Positions 1 to 11,344 of a stretch of 64,000 nucleotides of DNA are shown piece after piece. Below the pieces are notes generated by a model. The model searched no databases, was not told where the DNA came from, and saw only the letters and a list, made by a program, of their open reading frames with translations. Each line of letters begins with the position of its first letter. Within the stretch, counting starts at the first letter, position 1. Both the position numbers and the translations under genes were made by a program. The DNA lies in contig NC_057861.1 in NCBI RefSeq assembly GCF_019393635.1, positions 169,967,577-170,031,576 of the forward strand, in the 5' to 3' direction. This stretch comes from Dromiciops gliroides. Its lineage: Eukaryota; Chordata; Mammalia; Microbiotheria; Microbiotheriidae.

Positions 1-545
1 AATTGGGGGGATGCCCATCAATTGGGGAATGGTTGAACAAATTGTGGGATGAGATTATGAAGGAACACTATTATGCTATAACAAACAATGAGCAGTATGC
101 TCTCAGAAAAACCTGGAAAGACTTACATGAGCTGATATAAAGTGAAATGTACTGTATACAAAATAACAGCAATACTGTAAGATGATTTGCTCTGAATGAC
201 TTAGCTATTTTCAGCAATACAGTGATTCAAAACAACTCTGAAGGACGTAAGAAAAATGAAATCCATCTACAGGGAAAGAACTGATGGTATCTGAATACAT
301 ATTGAAGCATAATTTTTTGTTAGTTCCTTTTTCTAAAGTATTTTTAAAAATTTGTTTTCTTTCACTACCTGACTAAAGTGGAAATGATTTGCATGACTAC
401 ACATGTAAACTAATATTGAGTTGCTTAATCTCTTAATGGGGGTGGGAAGGGAGGGAGTAAGATAATTTGGAACACAAAGTTTTAAAAATCGATGTGAAAA
501 TCAGTTTTTACATGTAATTTGGGAAAATTTAAATTCTGAATAAAA
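1..545 (+). mobile_element. L1 3' end (end of ORF2 plus 3'UTR)
   Basis: The window opens inside the last part of an L1 ORF2. The translated sense resembles the conserved L1 ORF2 C-terminus (WLNK-like and MEYY-like region, then a KTWKDLHE-like segment). The 3'UTR follows, with a G-rich run near 440-455, and ends in an A/T-rich tail about 525-560. It closely resembles the 3' end at 62,830-63,200, so both probably belong to one subfamily. The start lies outside the window. No intact reading frame. Confidence 0.85.
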
Positions 546-673
546 AATTTAAAAAATAAGTATCATAGATGGCTTAAAATTTCATAAGAGGAGAAAACCA
601 ATTTAAATTCTGAATAAAAAATTTAAAAAATAAGTATCATAGATGGCTTAAAATTTCATAAGAGGAGAAAACC
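526..673. repeat. Exact tandem duplication, 2 x 74 bp
   Basis: Positions 526-599 and 600-673 are identical by eye over all 74 bases. The unit starts inside the A/T-rich L1 tail and runs into the 3' flank (ending ...gaggagaaaacc). Perfect identity suggests a recent duplication, or possibly an assembly duplication. Confidence 0.9.
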
Positions 674-769
674 ACATAAAAGGACAGCATGGAGTCTGAC
701 AGGTTTGTGTAGAAGTAGCAAGGGGTTACTTCATTCTTTTTCCTTTTCTTTTTGACACTTTTTTGTTTT

Positions 770-1800
770 CTTACATAGTTTTTATTTTTTTTTTAGTTTT
801 TAAAAATAATAAACATTTTTACATATAGTTTTGATTTCCAAATTTTATCCCTCCTTCTCTCCCTTCCTTGACCCCTCCCTAACTTGACAAGAACTCAGAT
901 ATGGGTTATATATGTGCAATTATGTAAAACATTATCATATTAGTCATTTTTGCAAGAAACCTTGAATAAAAGAAAAAAAATGAAAGAAAGTAAAAAACAG
1001 CATGCTTCTGTCTTTGTTCAATCAATTTCAGTTCTTTCTTTGGAAGTAAATAGTATTTTTCATCAATAGTCCTTTGTGGGGCAGCTAGGTGGCACAGTGG
1101 ATAAAGCACTGGCCTTGGTTTCAGGAGGACCTGAGTTCAAATCCAGTCTCAGACAGCTGTGTGACCCTGGGCAAGTCATTTAACCCTCATTGCCCTGCAA
1201 AAAAAGAAAAAGATAAAATAGTCCTTTGGGATTGTCTTGGATCATTGTATTGTTGAGAATAGCCAAGTTATTCACAGTTCCTCATTAAACAATATTGCTG
1301 TCTCTATGCACAATGTTCTCTTGCTTCTGCTCACTTCACTATACATCAGTTCATACAAGTCTTTCGAGACTTTTCTGAAATCATCCTGCTTGTCATTCCT
1401 AGTAGCAAAATACTATTCCATCACCACCATCATATATCACAGCTTGTTCAGCCATTCCCCAATTGATGAGCATTGCTTGGATTTCCAATCCTTAGCCACC
1501 ACAAAAAGAGCCACTATAAAAATTTTTATACAAATATGTATTTTTCTCTTTTTAGGCATGTCTTCAGGATATAGACCTAGCAGTGGTATTGCTGGATCAA
1601 AGTACATGCACAGTTCTATAGCCCTTTGGGCATAGTTGCAAATTGCTCTCCAGAATGGTTTGATCTTTTCACAACTCCATGAACAGTGGATTAGCATCCC
1701 AACTTTCCCACTTCCTCTCCAACATCCAATATTTCCACTTTTATTATATTTCCCACTCTGATAGGTCTGAGGTGATACCTCAGCGTGTCACATAGTTTTA
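770..1800 (-). mobile_element. L1 3' end, antisense, interrupted by a SINE
   Basis: A T-rich stretch near 775-800 is the antisense poly(A) tail. On the minus strand the 3'UTR and the ORF2 C-terminus follow, with recognisable fragments DPAIPLLGLYP, ALFVVAKDWKSKQCSS and GEWLNKL at about 1440-1640. These match the conserved L1 ORF2 C-terminal pattern (YDPAIPLLGIYP, ALFTIAKTWNQP, DWIKKMW). The copy is 5'-truncated near 1800. A SINE at 1077-1216 splits it. Confidence 0.88.
1077..1216 (+). mobile_element. tRNA-derived CORE-SINE (WSINE1/MAR1-like, short form)
   Basis: Starts ggggcagctaggtggcacag, has a B-box-like gagttcaaatcc, then the CORE-type gtgtgaccctgggcaagtca and an A-rich tail. It is flanked by a perfect 12-bp target-site duplication, aatagtcctttg, at 1065-1076 and 1217-1228. 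The tail and duplication indicate L1-type mobilisation. It lies inside an older L1 fragment, so it is younger than that copy. Confidence 0.93.
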
Positions 1801-1864
1801 AAATGGTAACCTCCTCCTCTATCCAGTAAATTATGCCTACTAACAAAGCTTCTATGACTTGAGA

Positions 1865-2085
1865 GACAATTTGACTTGGTGTTTAGAGACTTGCTCTTGA
1901 AACCAGGAAGATTTAAGTTCAAATCTTTCCTAGTACATGCACTTGCTATGTTATCTTTAAACTCTTAATGTCCCAGGCAGTTCTCTAAATCTAGAAATAA
2001 CAGAGCTGGTCCTGACCTGTATAAAGAGAGGGAATTTCTTCACCCAGGAGTTCCTTATAATGAAAACATAGGTCCTATCACTATC
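1865..2085 (+). mobile_element. Second type of tRNA-derived SINE
   Basis: A tRNA-like head (gtgtttagagacttgctctt) is followed by a B-box-like aagttcaaatct and a distinct body with tgtcccaggcagttctctaa and a 'cacccaggagttcc' segment. I recognise the layout as a widespread marsupial SINE with a non-CORE body but cannot name the family. Diverged; no clear duplication seen. Confidence 0.6.
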
Positions 2086-2149
2086 TTACTAATACATATG
2101 CATAGTATTTTGCATTTTTTCTGAGATCTTCCATAGACATTTATCAATG

Positions 2150-2400
2150 AATGCATTCCAAAATACATATTAAGTACATACTATGTGCATTGCTGTGTAC
2201 TAAGTGCAGGACACAATCTTATTTGGTTCTTATAACATCCCTGTGCTTGAGTGGGATGGGCCCTTTCCCCCCATTTTAAAGAAAAAGAAAAGAAGGATTT
2301 CATAGAGCTTGAATGATTTAGTAAAGCCCAAGGTCATATAGCTGTTAAGGACAGACCTGAGCAAAATGTACCCTGTCTGAAAACAGGAGAGGTATCTACC
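2150..2400 (-). mobile_element. Old MIR/L2-type remnant
   Basis: Motifs typical of ancient MIR/L2 copies are present: acatactatgtgcattgctg, then ttataacatccctgtg and an antisense CORE-like aaggtcatatagctg. Highly diverged. Confidence 0.55.
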
Positions 2401-3595
2401 TATACGACCTGATTTGAGGGATACAAGAACAGCATCCTCCCTGTAACAACAATAAAAACAAGTAAACACATTATTTTATCTCTTCTCTAATGCCTTAAAT
2501 TACTTTAATGAGGCACAAAGGCCTTTATTCCACAACTGGAATTAAGTCTGAACTCATGCATGCTCATCTGGAAATATAAATGTGTGGCATTCGATTCTTT
2601 TCTGAAAGCAGATTCTCATAGCAGGAATTCATGAAAGAATGAGGGCACTGAGCATATAAAGGAGGAAAGAGAAAGTTTTGTCACCCAAGAAGGAAATAGG
2701 CAAATCATCTTCAGTGACACAGGCTTCACTCCTTCAACATTGAACTTAGAGATTCCTTTAGAGATAGGAACCATAACCCAGTTCTTCAGGGTCCTCTAAA
2801 ATGATTTTTTTCTCCTAGCTACATTGAAGTGTTCTACAGTCTAATACCAGGAATAAACTAATACTGATTCCCAGCATTGCCCCATGTATAGTCTAGGTTA
2901 GTTTCCATTGGAAACAAAACATGAAGGCAATCATTGGGTTAATTCGAGGAAGGAAAGGGAAAAAAGGAAAAGGAAAAATAATACCTGTTATTGCCTGAAG
3001 TACCCAGATAACAGAACAAAACCTTGGTTTTTCTGGCCTGATTTACCTGGGTATCTAGCTTAATGTTTTACTTAGCTTAGCCTTGGGGAAATATCCTCAA
3101 AGCAAGCCAAGCCATTGGCTGAAGCACAGAATAGATTTTCTCTATCTCTGACCACCAGATGGCAGAAACAACAATATACAACTTCATTTCATCTCTTTAT
3201 TTGGTCTATAAAAGGAGAAAATTTTGTTTTAACCCATGTCAAAATCTTTTTTTAAACTAACTTCAAAAACAACCATTGCAAGTATAGAATAACATTCATT
3301 TTTTTTCTTTCTTGCTCCCTTTATACTCTGCCCTTTCCTTTACTTCTTCCTTCCTTCCTTCCTTTGTTCCTTCCTTCTTTCCATTGTTTTTAACAGGGAC
3401 TCTTTGTTTTAATGATGAAATTGGGAAGGTCTTATAGGACTTCTTTTGGTTTCCTTCACATCCTATTATTGCACACTATGCATGGGAGGTATCCAAAATC
3501 TTTTTAATAGCATCCCTACTTAATGTCGATTTCAATTTAGCAATTCACCCAAAAGTTGGCTGTCTCAAAATAAATGCTTAATGCTCCCTCCCTCT
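2400..3595. other. Unique AT-rich stretch, no gene seen
   Basis: No convincing coding region, RNA gene or recognisable repeat apart from short pyrimidine (TTCC-rich) runs near 3305-3380. Short ORFs here look like chance. Confidence 0.5.
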
Positions 3596-3673
3596 CTTTT
3601 TTCCTTCCTTCCTTCCTTCCTTCCTTCCTTCCTTCCTTCCTTCCTTCCTTCCTTCCTTCCTTCCTTCCTTCCA
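3596..3673. repeat. (TTCC)n microsatellite
   Basis: About 18 near-perfect TTCC units. On the minus strand it encodes a Lys-Glu-Gly-Arg repeat ORF that is an artefact of the repeat. Confidence 0.97.
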
Positions 3674-4345
3674 CCCTTCCTTCTGTCCTCACAAGTGAAT
3701 TGTGGAAATTTTGAGCTATAGCAAAAGGAGCTGCATTGTACATTACAATGAACAAGGATGATATGCTTGACTACACAAAGTAAAATCCTGGAGATGCCAA
3801 TACTTTATCAAGATGTTTTCTTCTATTCAATTATAATAATTTATCATAGTAAAACCATCATTTAAAGATCATATGACTTTCCAGTGCTGAATGCTACCCT
3901 TCTCAGTTCATTTTTTTTTTGTATTCCTGGATATGATTCAATTTCCTTTTTTTGCTTTAAAATATGTCTACTAAATTTCCAGAAACCTGAACTAAAAGAA
4001 CTCTACACAATTCATGGAGACAACTTCTTTAGGAATCTGTTCTCATTAAGGTGATTTGGGTCAGAAATCCAACACCTTTTTTGTTGTTCATGCCTGCCCT
4101 AGCTATATTTTTTCAGCCAATGTTCTTATCTATGTCCTGAGGAATGGTGAACATTGTTCTTTGTTCTGTTCTTATAGGATCCCTTTCTTTGTATTTACTG
4201 ACCCAGGAGAAGATGATTAGCCCTGTCAGTTGCCAGGTAGTGAAGGGCAGAGATGATGGAAGAGTTGATAAATTCCAGGCATTGAGTCTTTAACCCATAG
4301 ATTTATAAGAGACTTAATTAGTCCTAAACTGTGCTGTTCAATGAG
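3674..4345. other. Unique AT-rich stretch, nothing recognised
   Basis: No repeats or coding signals that I can support. Confidence 0.45.
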
Positions 4346-4444
4346 AAAGAGACAGACAGAGACAGAGACAGAGAAACAGAGACAGAGAGAGATACAGACA
4401 TAGAGACAGAAGGACAGAGAAAGAGACAGAGAGACAGAGAGAAA
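4346..4444. repeat. (GACAGA)n-like purine repeat
   Basis: Imperfect GAGACA/GACAGA units over about 100 bp. The ORF through it is low-complexity and is not a gene. Confidence 0.93.
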
Positions 4445-4800
4445 CCTTCCCAGTATAATTCAGTCAAGAAAATCTTTATAGAAAAGACTCACTTCCTTAA
4501 CATCTCACCATTAAACATGTGGCCAGACTAGTTACATTTGGGTGATGGATCAGGGAGATCTGAATAGCATTTGGAAGGAATGTATGTTTTCATTTGGCTA
4601 AAGTTCCATTTCTATTATTATGAACTAAGTTTCCATGCCAGCTTTTAAGTCTATGTATGCAATACATCTCAGACACCTGTTTATGTAAAAAGTAAAGCCT
4701 CTTTTTTCCACTTGTAAGGACCATTTTCATGAAAAGAATATATTTGTTAAAGAGCAGTTACATAATTTTTAGTCAAAAATAACTGTGAAAACTGCATTGT
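4445..4800. other. Unique stretch, nothing recognised
   Basis: AT-rich, with no clear repeat or coding signal. Its right edge (4787-4801) is the left target duplication of the next SINE. Confidence 0.45.
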
Positions 4801-4801
4801 T

Positions 4802-4955
4802 GTGTTTTGGTTTTTTTTAGTGAGGCAATTGGGGTTAAATGACTTGCCCAGGGTCACACAGCTAGTTAAGTATTAAGTGTCTGAGGCCAGATTTGAACTC
4901 AGGTACTCCTGACCCCAGGGCCAGTGCTCTATCCACTGCGCCATCTAGCTGCCCC
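4802..4955 (-). mobile_element. tRNA-derived CORE-SINE (short form)
   Basis: Antisense copy: T-rich tail, then gtgaggcaattggggttaaa, the CORE antisense ttgcccagggtcacacagct, and the tRNA head ending ccatctagctgcccc. Target duplication gaaaactgcattgtt (4787-4801) against gaaaacagcattgtt (4956-4970), one mismatch. Confidence 0.93.
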
Positions 4956-4970
4956 GAAAACAGCATTGTT

Positions 4971-6952
4971 ACAGTACTATGGAATAAAATATTTCCTCTT
5001 GAACACATCAAAATTGTAAAGGTCGCTTCTGAAAATTTGAGTATTTTTAATAGTAAGTAAACACAATAAATACAGTGGAATTGACACATGAATAATTTGA
5101 GAAAAACTAAAATACCTTTTAGTACCACTTTATGGAGAACTTTAAATAATAGGCTTAAGAGTTTCACTTTTATGTGGTAAGCATCAAAAAACTTTTAACC
5201 AACAATGGCGTGCTGTATTTAGTCCTAGATATTTTGCTATTGTTGTTATTGTTGGTGGTGGTGGTCATATTTCGTTGGAGTATGGAGCTCAAGGGATGAA
5301 TTTCCCATTCTAAATGGAGATCAACAAATTTGTTACAACTTATACATGTGTACAGTTACCGGGGACACCTAAAGTTTCCATGATCATGAAGCCTATATTT
5401 ATCAGAGGTTAGACTTGAGCACAGGTCATTCTGACTTAGAAATCAATGTTCCAACAATTATGTCATGCTTTTTTTTTCTTATTTTTCATATTAGAAAGTT
5501 TATTCAGGATGCACTATAAGAGGTGGATAAGAGAGAAAAGGAGAAAAGAATTAACTCACATGAATACCCACATACACTATTTGCAATTATTTTATAATTA
5601 GGGCTTTATATATTTTTATATTTAGAGTTTTCTTGATTATAGATAAAGTAAAATTTTATAATTACATGAGCTTAATAGAAATTTTAATGTGGAGTTTTTA
5701 TGGGCAAAAGTTATCATAGTATTTATTGTAAGCACTTACTGAATTAAATTAAAAGGTTAGTATAATGGAATTACTGTGGGGTTCATACTTCATTTTTTTG
5801 TTTGAGATGTTCACAGGACAAAAATATTGGGAACCACAGTTCTTATTTGTTATAGTAAATTTAATAATCAGATTCAAACCATTAGACTCAAAAATATTTT
5901 TCAAAATTCCTTTTTCAATATGCTCATATTTTAAATTCATTTGGTACAGCATTATTTTAGCATATAGCTCATTGTTAGGCAATTTCTTGGGTTTGTGTTA
6001 AATGCAGTTTTTATTTCTTTTAATCTGGATTTAGGAATAAAATTATCTCTTATGATCATGTACTATAGAACTGAAGAAGTCATTAACAAAAAGCCCATGA
6101 TAGTCCTCATCTGTTTCCAGTTATTTAATCATGAAGTAGTCTTGGCAAATAATAAAAGCATGGATTTTTTCAGTGTATTTCAAGTGTGTGCTTGGTTCAT
6201 CCAATTTGGTGGTCAGTTTCATCTGCAAAGGAGCATTTCCAGCAGGTGAAGTATTGGCAAATTCTGAATTGCTTTGATATTTTTTTATGTTCTTGTGAAG
6301 ATGGAGGAATGCCACTTATTCCACGTCCTCCATCTCATGTTGATCATGACAACAAAGTGGGAAAGTGCCAGCCCATAATCTTATGTCATCTTGTTTATTT
6401 TTTAAATTCTCAGGAGAAATTGCATCATATTGAACAGGGTGTTAACACAATCAGTGGTTTCACCAGAGCTCAATTGGCCAGTATTTCCTAGTTTCTGATA
6501 TGTCTTCACAGCTATGGAACAGCCTCAGGGTACACATAGGACCTTGCTATATTTCAGAGTCATTTGCATTCCTTTACTCTCCTCAATTCCTCTCCCCTTC
6601 CCCCCAAATTTTAATTGTATATAAAATATGTTGATTTCAAGGATCTAATTTTTTCAATGGCGTTCAGCTAGAAATGGCTTTGGGACAAGTCACTATGCTT
6701 ACAGGTAAGATGCCACCTTTACATTTAATATTCTACAACTATTTCATGTGTGCATAAAGTAGTTGATTTTTGTAGTTGAATAGAATATTTGAATGTAAGC
6801 TTATATTTCATTTACTCACTATAAACAATGTCATTACAGCTCTATATGCTGAATGAATGTTAGGGATGATATTCCCCATATAGTTTAGTCATTCAATTGT
6901 AATTTCCTTGTCTAGGTCTACCTTAATAGGAAAATTTTTAAAATTCCATGTA
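4971..6952. other. Long AT-rich unique stretch
   Basis: Several short overlapping ORFs on both strands (up to about 100 codons, for example 6186-6491 plus) lack any recognisable domain, and their composition matches the surrounding DNA. I see no splice-flanked exon or repeat I can name. An old unrecognised repeat is possible. Confidence 0.45.
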
Positions 6953-7100
6953 GCTTTTTTGTTTGTGGGGGCAATGAGGGTTAAGTGACTTACCCAGGGT
7001 CACACAGCTAGTAAGTATCAAATGTCTGAGGCTGGATTTGAACTCAGGTCCTCCTGAACCCAGGGCTGGTACTTTATCAACTGCACCACCTATGTGCTCC
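6953..7100 (-). mobile_element. tRNA-derived CORE-SINE (short form)
   Basis: Antisense SINE body with gggggcaatgagggttaagt, cccagggtcacacagctagt and the complementary tRNA head near 7075-7100 (gcaccacctatgtgctcc, diverged). Short flanking repeat tagctt on both sides. Confidence 0.88.
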
Positions 7101-7854
7101 CTATTTAGCTTAGAGCTCATGATTATTTTGTGTGGTAAAATAATTAAAGCATTATCCTTAATTTTTATTATTAAATGTTGGGTCTAGATAATTGTGGGCA
7201 ATAATTTTGCCTGTAGCATTGTTTCAGTTCTAGTACAGTTTATTGGTTGAGTCCTCCAGGATATTTTCAGGCATGTATTTGTATATAGGGATTTAGCATT
7301 TTAGTTTATGAAAGATAATGTATCTCTGATGGATCATTTTAGCCACCAGATCATGTCTTGTTGGTATTTTGTAAGTGTGAAATTTTTACAACCTTTAGTG
7401 ATTCATTCTCTACCTCTCCACTATTTTCTTTCATATTCTATGTTGATCACTAAGTTAAGGGACTGTGAGGATAATCCTTTGTGGTGGCAGGAATCTGGTC
7501 CATACTTGATATCACATACTCTTACGTTTCTAGAAACTCCCAGGCATTTGTTTGACATTTCTATTTTGAGGTAATGTTGTTTGAGTTTATATGGATGCCA
7601 CCCATGGAGGGTGTTTTGCCTCTGCTCTTAAAGGGTCATAATCATTTCATAGTTTCCATCTTGAAAAAAAAAAGCCACTTTTAGTTAACATTTGACAAAT
7701 CTAATAGCAGATTGTTATCAGCTTTTATTTCTGTTGAAAGTTTTATCTATTTATTCCATTATCTAAGAATCTTGATCAATCCTCCCCTTTTTTGGCAAGG
7801 GGTTGTTCATCTTTCTTTAGTTTCCTTAGTTATGGCTCTTAAGTTTTGTTAATG
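7101..7854. other. Unique AT-rich stretch next to an LTR
   Basis: No gene recognised. It abuts the 3' edge (minus sense) of the LTR at 7855. Confidence 0.4.
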
Positions 7855-8322
7855 TGTGGTTTGAAATTTTATGGGGGTGCCTAACTCTGTCCCAAGTTTT
7901 AGGGAATTTATCTGGGGTGTCTAATATATTGTTACTTAGAAATTAGAGGATATAGCACCAGTTTGGGGCATTAAGCATTTATTAAAGCATATTAAATATT
8001 AGTAAAGAGAGAACACATGGCTCCAAAAGTTCAGAAGCCCTACATACTTAGGATAGTGAGAAAGAGCCAGAGGGCAGCATGGGAGAGGAAAGAGAGTGTA
8101 AAAAGAGTGTGAGAGACCCCTCTTGAGGTTTTTTATCCTTTCATGGGTAGAGGTGGGTCACTGAACCTTGATCCAAACTAATTGGCCAGTAACATTCAAA
8201 TCCATTGATTGGCATGACTTGAGGGTGGTCTAGATAAGCTAACTTCCTTTAGTTATTTGGGAAGGTCAAGCTACATTTCCTTTGAAATTCTCCTGACTCT
8301 GGGCTGGCCCTGCAAAACCAGC

Positions 8323-8372
<50 letters not shown>

Positions 8373-8430
8373 TCGGGGGGGGGGGGTCTCTGAGTCCCCA
8401 AAATACCCCATTATTAACAATTTTCTCACA
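7855..8430 (-). mobile_element. Endogenous retrovirus LTR (probably the 3' LTR)
   Basis: Read on the minus strand it begins TGTGAGAAAATTG at 8430 and ends AAACCACA at 7855, so it has TG...CA-type ends. A TATA-like ggataaaaaacc lies at about 8127-8138, a pyrimidine-rich segment follows, and an AATAAA signal sits at 7978-7983 about 120 bp before the end. Immediately upstream in minus sense (8431-8442) is a short purine tract (gcacaggggaat) that could be the polypurine tract. That would make this the 3' LTR, with internal sequence to its right. Length about 576 bp including a (GT)n/(G)12 expansion at 8324-8386. Family not identified. Confidence 0.65.
8324..8386. repeat. (GT)n microsatellite followed by G12
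   Basis: About 23 GT units, then attc, then a run of 12 G (8375-8386). It lies within the LTR near its minus-sense 5' end. Confidence 0.96.
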
Positions 8431-9250
8431 ATTCCCCTGTGCTTCATTAAAAAATAATCAGTTTTCTTAATTGAAGCAGTGACTGAAATTACAAACAATT
8501 ATAAAAGGTTCTATGATGATTAACAATATAAGGGGAAATAAAAGGAGAGAAATGAATTTGAGGGACACATTGACAAAAACTAAAGGGGGCAGTCCCCTTT
8601 AGGAGGTAGCTATTACAAATAGTGTATGCATTAGAAAAAGGAAAACAAAAAAGTAAAATGTCCATTTAAGTCTTTGGAAGTCTTATCTCAGATAATTCCT
8701 GGGATGTCATCATGATGTAGCTCTGGATTCTGGGCATGGTCTCAGGTGTGATTGCAGAGAAGTCTCTCAGGTGTCTTCAGATGCTGATGCTCAGCTAGAA
8801 AGTCTTCTCAGCTGGAAAGTTTCTTACAAAACTGATATTAACACAACTTTAAATAGCTTTGCCAATAACCAAATCAAACAATGAGTTCTCAAAAACATGT
8901 GTCTAAGGAAATTCAGAATCTTTTAAAGATGTTATACTTATGTATTGTCCAGTGGTTACATATGAAACATATATAATAAAAATTAATATTACTGTAATCC
9001 CCCTGTGGAGAACAAATTGAGAAGATGTAATATAAAAGTTGTCAGATTAACTTCAGTTATAATAACTTCTAACAGAAGTGAATGTCTCCTTAAGATATTT
9101 GCAAAAGATTCCATAAATTATGCTGATAGTACCCTTCTTTATTACAGGGCTATGACAATTGTGATATTAATTAAGAAAAGGATTTATATCGTGATTTCAT
9201 CACTTTTTTTTCATCATGTGCCTAATTATCCTCATGTCATTATGAGAAAG
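8431..9250 (-). mobile_element. Probable retroviral internal remnant
   Basis: Sequence to the right of the LTR. A second polypurine-like motif (ccacagggggattac, minus sense) occurs at about 8989-9003. No gag, pol or env domain can be read, so this may be the env-LTR interval of a decayed provirus. The assignment rests on position next to the LTR and on the purine tracts. Confidence 0.35.
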
Positions 9251-10180
9251 TAAATAATCTAATATAACTGATAACAGATGTTAAGGCCAAATCCAAAATT
9301 GTGTCCATCATCACATCTGAGATAATTATGGGGTTACCATAAAAAAATAGAGAAGTGATGGGAGATGAGCATTGCCAGACTTTGTGGCTCTGTAGAGAGC
9401 CAATGCAGTATGCCAGGTTTAAAATAGGTGGATGGAATATACATCCATGCCACCCAACAAATTGAGGGGAAACTGAGTCAGGCTTGATGAAATGCATAAA
9501 ATTGAGACATTCATCAGGTGTTGAATGAGATGACTGGGATGAAAACATCTAGCTACCTATACTACATAGCCAGAATGTCCAGTGGTATGTTGGGGGAGGA
9601 GGAAAGAAGTCAAAAGAAGGCAACCTCAGCTCTTGCCAATTGCTGTTTTCTCAGCCTTTCCCAAGGCAGTACACTACCTGTACTTCATGCATGTCTCCCC
9701 TCCTGTACAGTTCAATCCCTGCTCTTATATGTATTCCTCTCATGGATGGCTGGAATCTTGTCTGCTCAGGGTCTGATAACTCAGAATAGAGGAAATTAAT
9801 GTCTCAAATAGTGAGTTCCCATAATCCAAGGCTCATATGGATTTAACTACTGAGAATAATGATGAAAGCAAAAAATTTGAAGTTGCTTCATGACTCAGAG
9901 TATAATTACAATATGTAATAATTCCAAATAATAACTACAAATATATAATCACTATCACATAGATAGTGGATGACAAATGCAAATGACTGACAGCATTATT
10001 TATTATTACATAATTTCCATCAATACATTAATAAGTAAAATCACATCCCCTTGAGAATCAATGTAAGCTGCCCATGAATCCTTTATATTTTTTTAAGTTT
10101 AGTAAAAGGAATAATACTTCTAGAATTAATTTACACTTGTCATACCAATCAAATTATCAAGGAAATACTTTATGGAATTT
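9251..10180. other. Unique stretch, nothing recognised
   Basis: Overlapping ORFs near 9240-9800 on both strands have no recognisable domain. Very AT-rich from 9800. Confidence 0.4.
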
Positions 10181-10612
10181 GATAGAATAATACTTCCAGA
10201 CTGTATACTTTATTATGAAATCAAAGTCATCTGGCATTGATTCAAAAATAGAGAGGCAGATGAATGGAATAGACTACACAAGAAAGAGTAAAACACAACA
10301 AAACTCAATAACCTAGTGATTAAAAAAATGGAAAACACAAATTACCTTAGAAGACATCCTTATTTGACAAAAAAAAAATTACGGTGAAAACTGGAAAATG
10401 ATCTGGTAGAAATTAGGCTTAGACCAACATCTACCATCTTCTCTAAATTAATATGAACTTAATATTAATGATCAGAGTACTTTTTAATTGAAAAGAAACT
10501 GGTCACATCTATGACTAGCAGATGTAGTCTTAACCAAACAAAAGATATAGGCAATTACAAAATATAGCTTTGATTGCATGAATATGAAAAGCTTTTGCAC
10601 ATTTTCTCTATT
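10180..10612 (+). mobile_element. Old L1 ORF2 fragment
   Basis: Matches the ORF2 segment before the C-terminus. It has 'aatggaatagactacacaag', a 'tgaaaactggaaaatgatct' segment (the lone W of the NWEKM-like region), 'aggcttagaccaacatct' and 'aaaagcttttgcac'. These align by eye with the younger copy at about 39,600-40,010. Stops and gaps throughout. Confidence 0.75.
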
Positions 10613-11340
10613 TGTAGTATGCATGTAGTGTGTGGATGTAGATGCTTTTACCTTTGTGAAAAATCAGAACACATTCTAATACAAGTTATGCAATAGAATT
10701 TTAAAAGAATGCTAATCAGTATGAAAATAAAAACCCATATGATCAATTTCAAAATATAGGTGCAATAGCGTAAAAAGAAACCTTTATGTAGCATTTGAAC
10801 TGACACTATTTCTCTGAGGGAATCTAGAACTTTTTTGATTTTGATATCTGAAATCCCCAAATTTTATATTAATATATTGATGTCTAATTCTACATTCCTG
10901 CAAAATGTATCCTTCTTTATGGCAATAGAAACAGGTTCTTGAAGTCTGATGACAATTGAATAGCACATCTTTATTCAGCCTAAGCTTCTCTGTTTGATAT
11001 CTAACTTTTCTTTTTTTGGTACTTGAGGAACAAGCTAGTTTCTCTTTTCTTTAGTCCCTTTGTTTTCTCTGTTGGTCCTTTCATAATAATACATATACTT
11101 GATAAGATTTTAATTAAAGGCAAAAGCAGATTAACAAAATGATTATAAATGAAATGAGCATTTTTGGAATATAAAGGATTTATCCTGCATGCACTCCCAT
11201 CAGGATTAAACATCTCTATTAGAGGGAGAATTTTTAAGCTGTTTCTGTTCCATTAAGGATGGATTTTCTAAGTGACAGGATATACTTTCCATAAAATCCT
11301 GTGGGAGAATACACACAATCATGTTGGTTTTAGCAGATAC
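10613..11340 (-). pseudogene. Possible Gag zinc-knuckle relic (weak)
   Basis: The minus-strand ORF at 10,784-10,966 includes CFYCHKEGYILQEC (about residues 12-25). Its spacing is that of a CCHC zinc knuckle (C-x2-C-x4-H-x4-C), with Tyr in place of the His. It is followed by a basic, Gln/Arg-rich tail, as after many retroviral or retrotransposon nucleocapsid knuckles. The neighbouring minus ORF (11,001-11,213) has no recognisable domain. Seen: one degenerate knuckle. Inferred: a decayed gag remnant. It could be chance, since a single 14-residue motif is thin evidence. Confidence 0.3.
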
Positions 11341-11344
11341 TAGA

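Noticed and set aside
3537-3755. Lys-Glu-Gly-Arg repeat ORF on the minus strand
   Set aside because: Translation of (TTCC)n.
6186-6491. 101-codon ORF in unique DNA
   Set aside because: No recognisable domain; overlapping ORFs on both strands are equally long.
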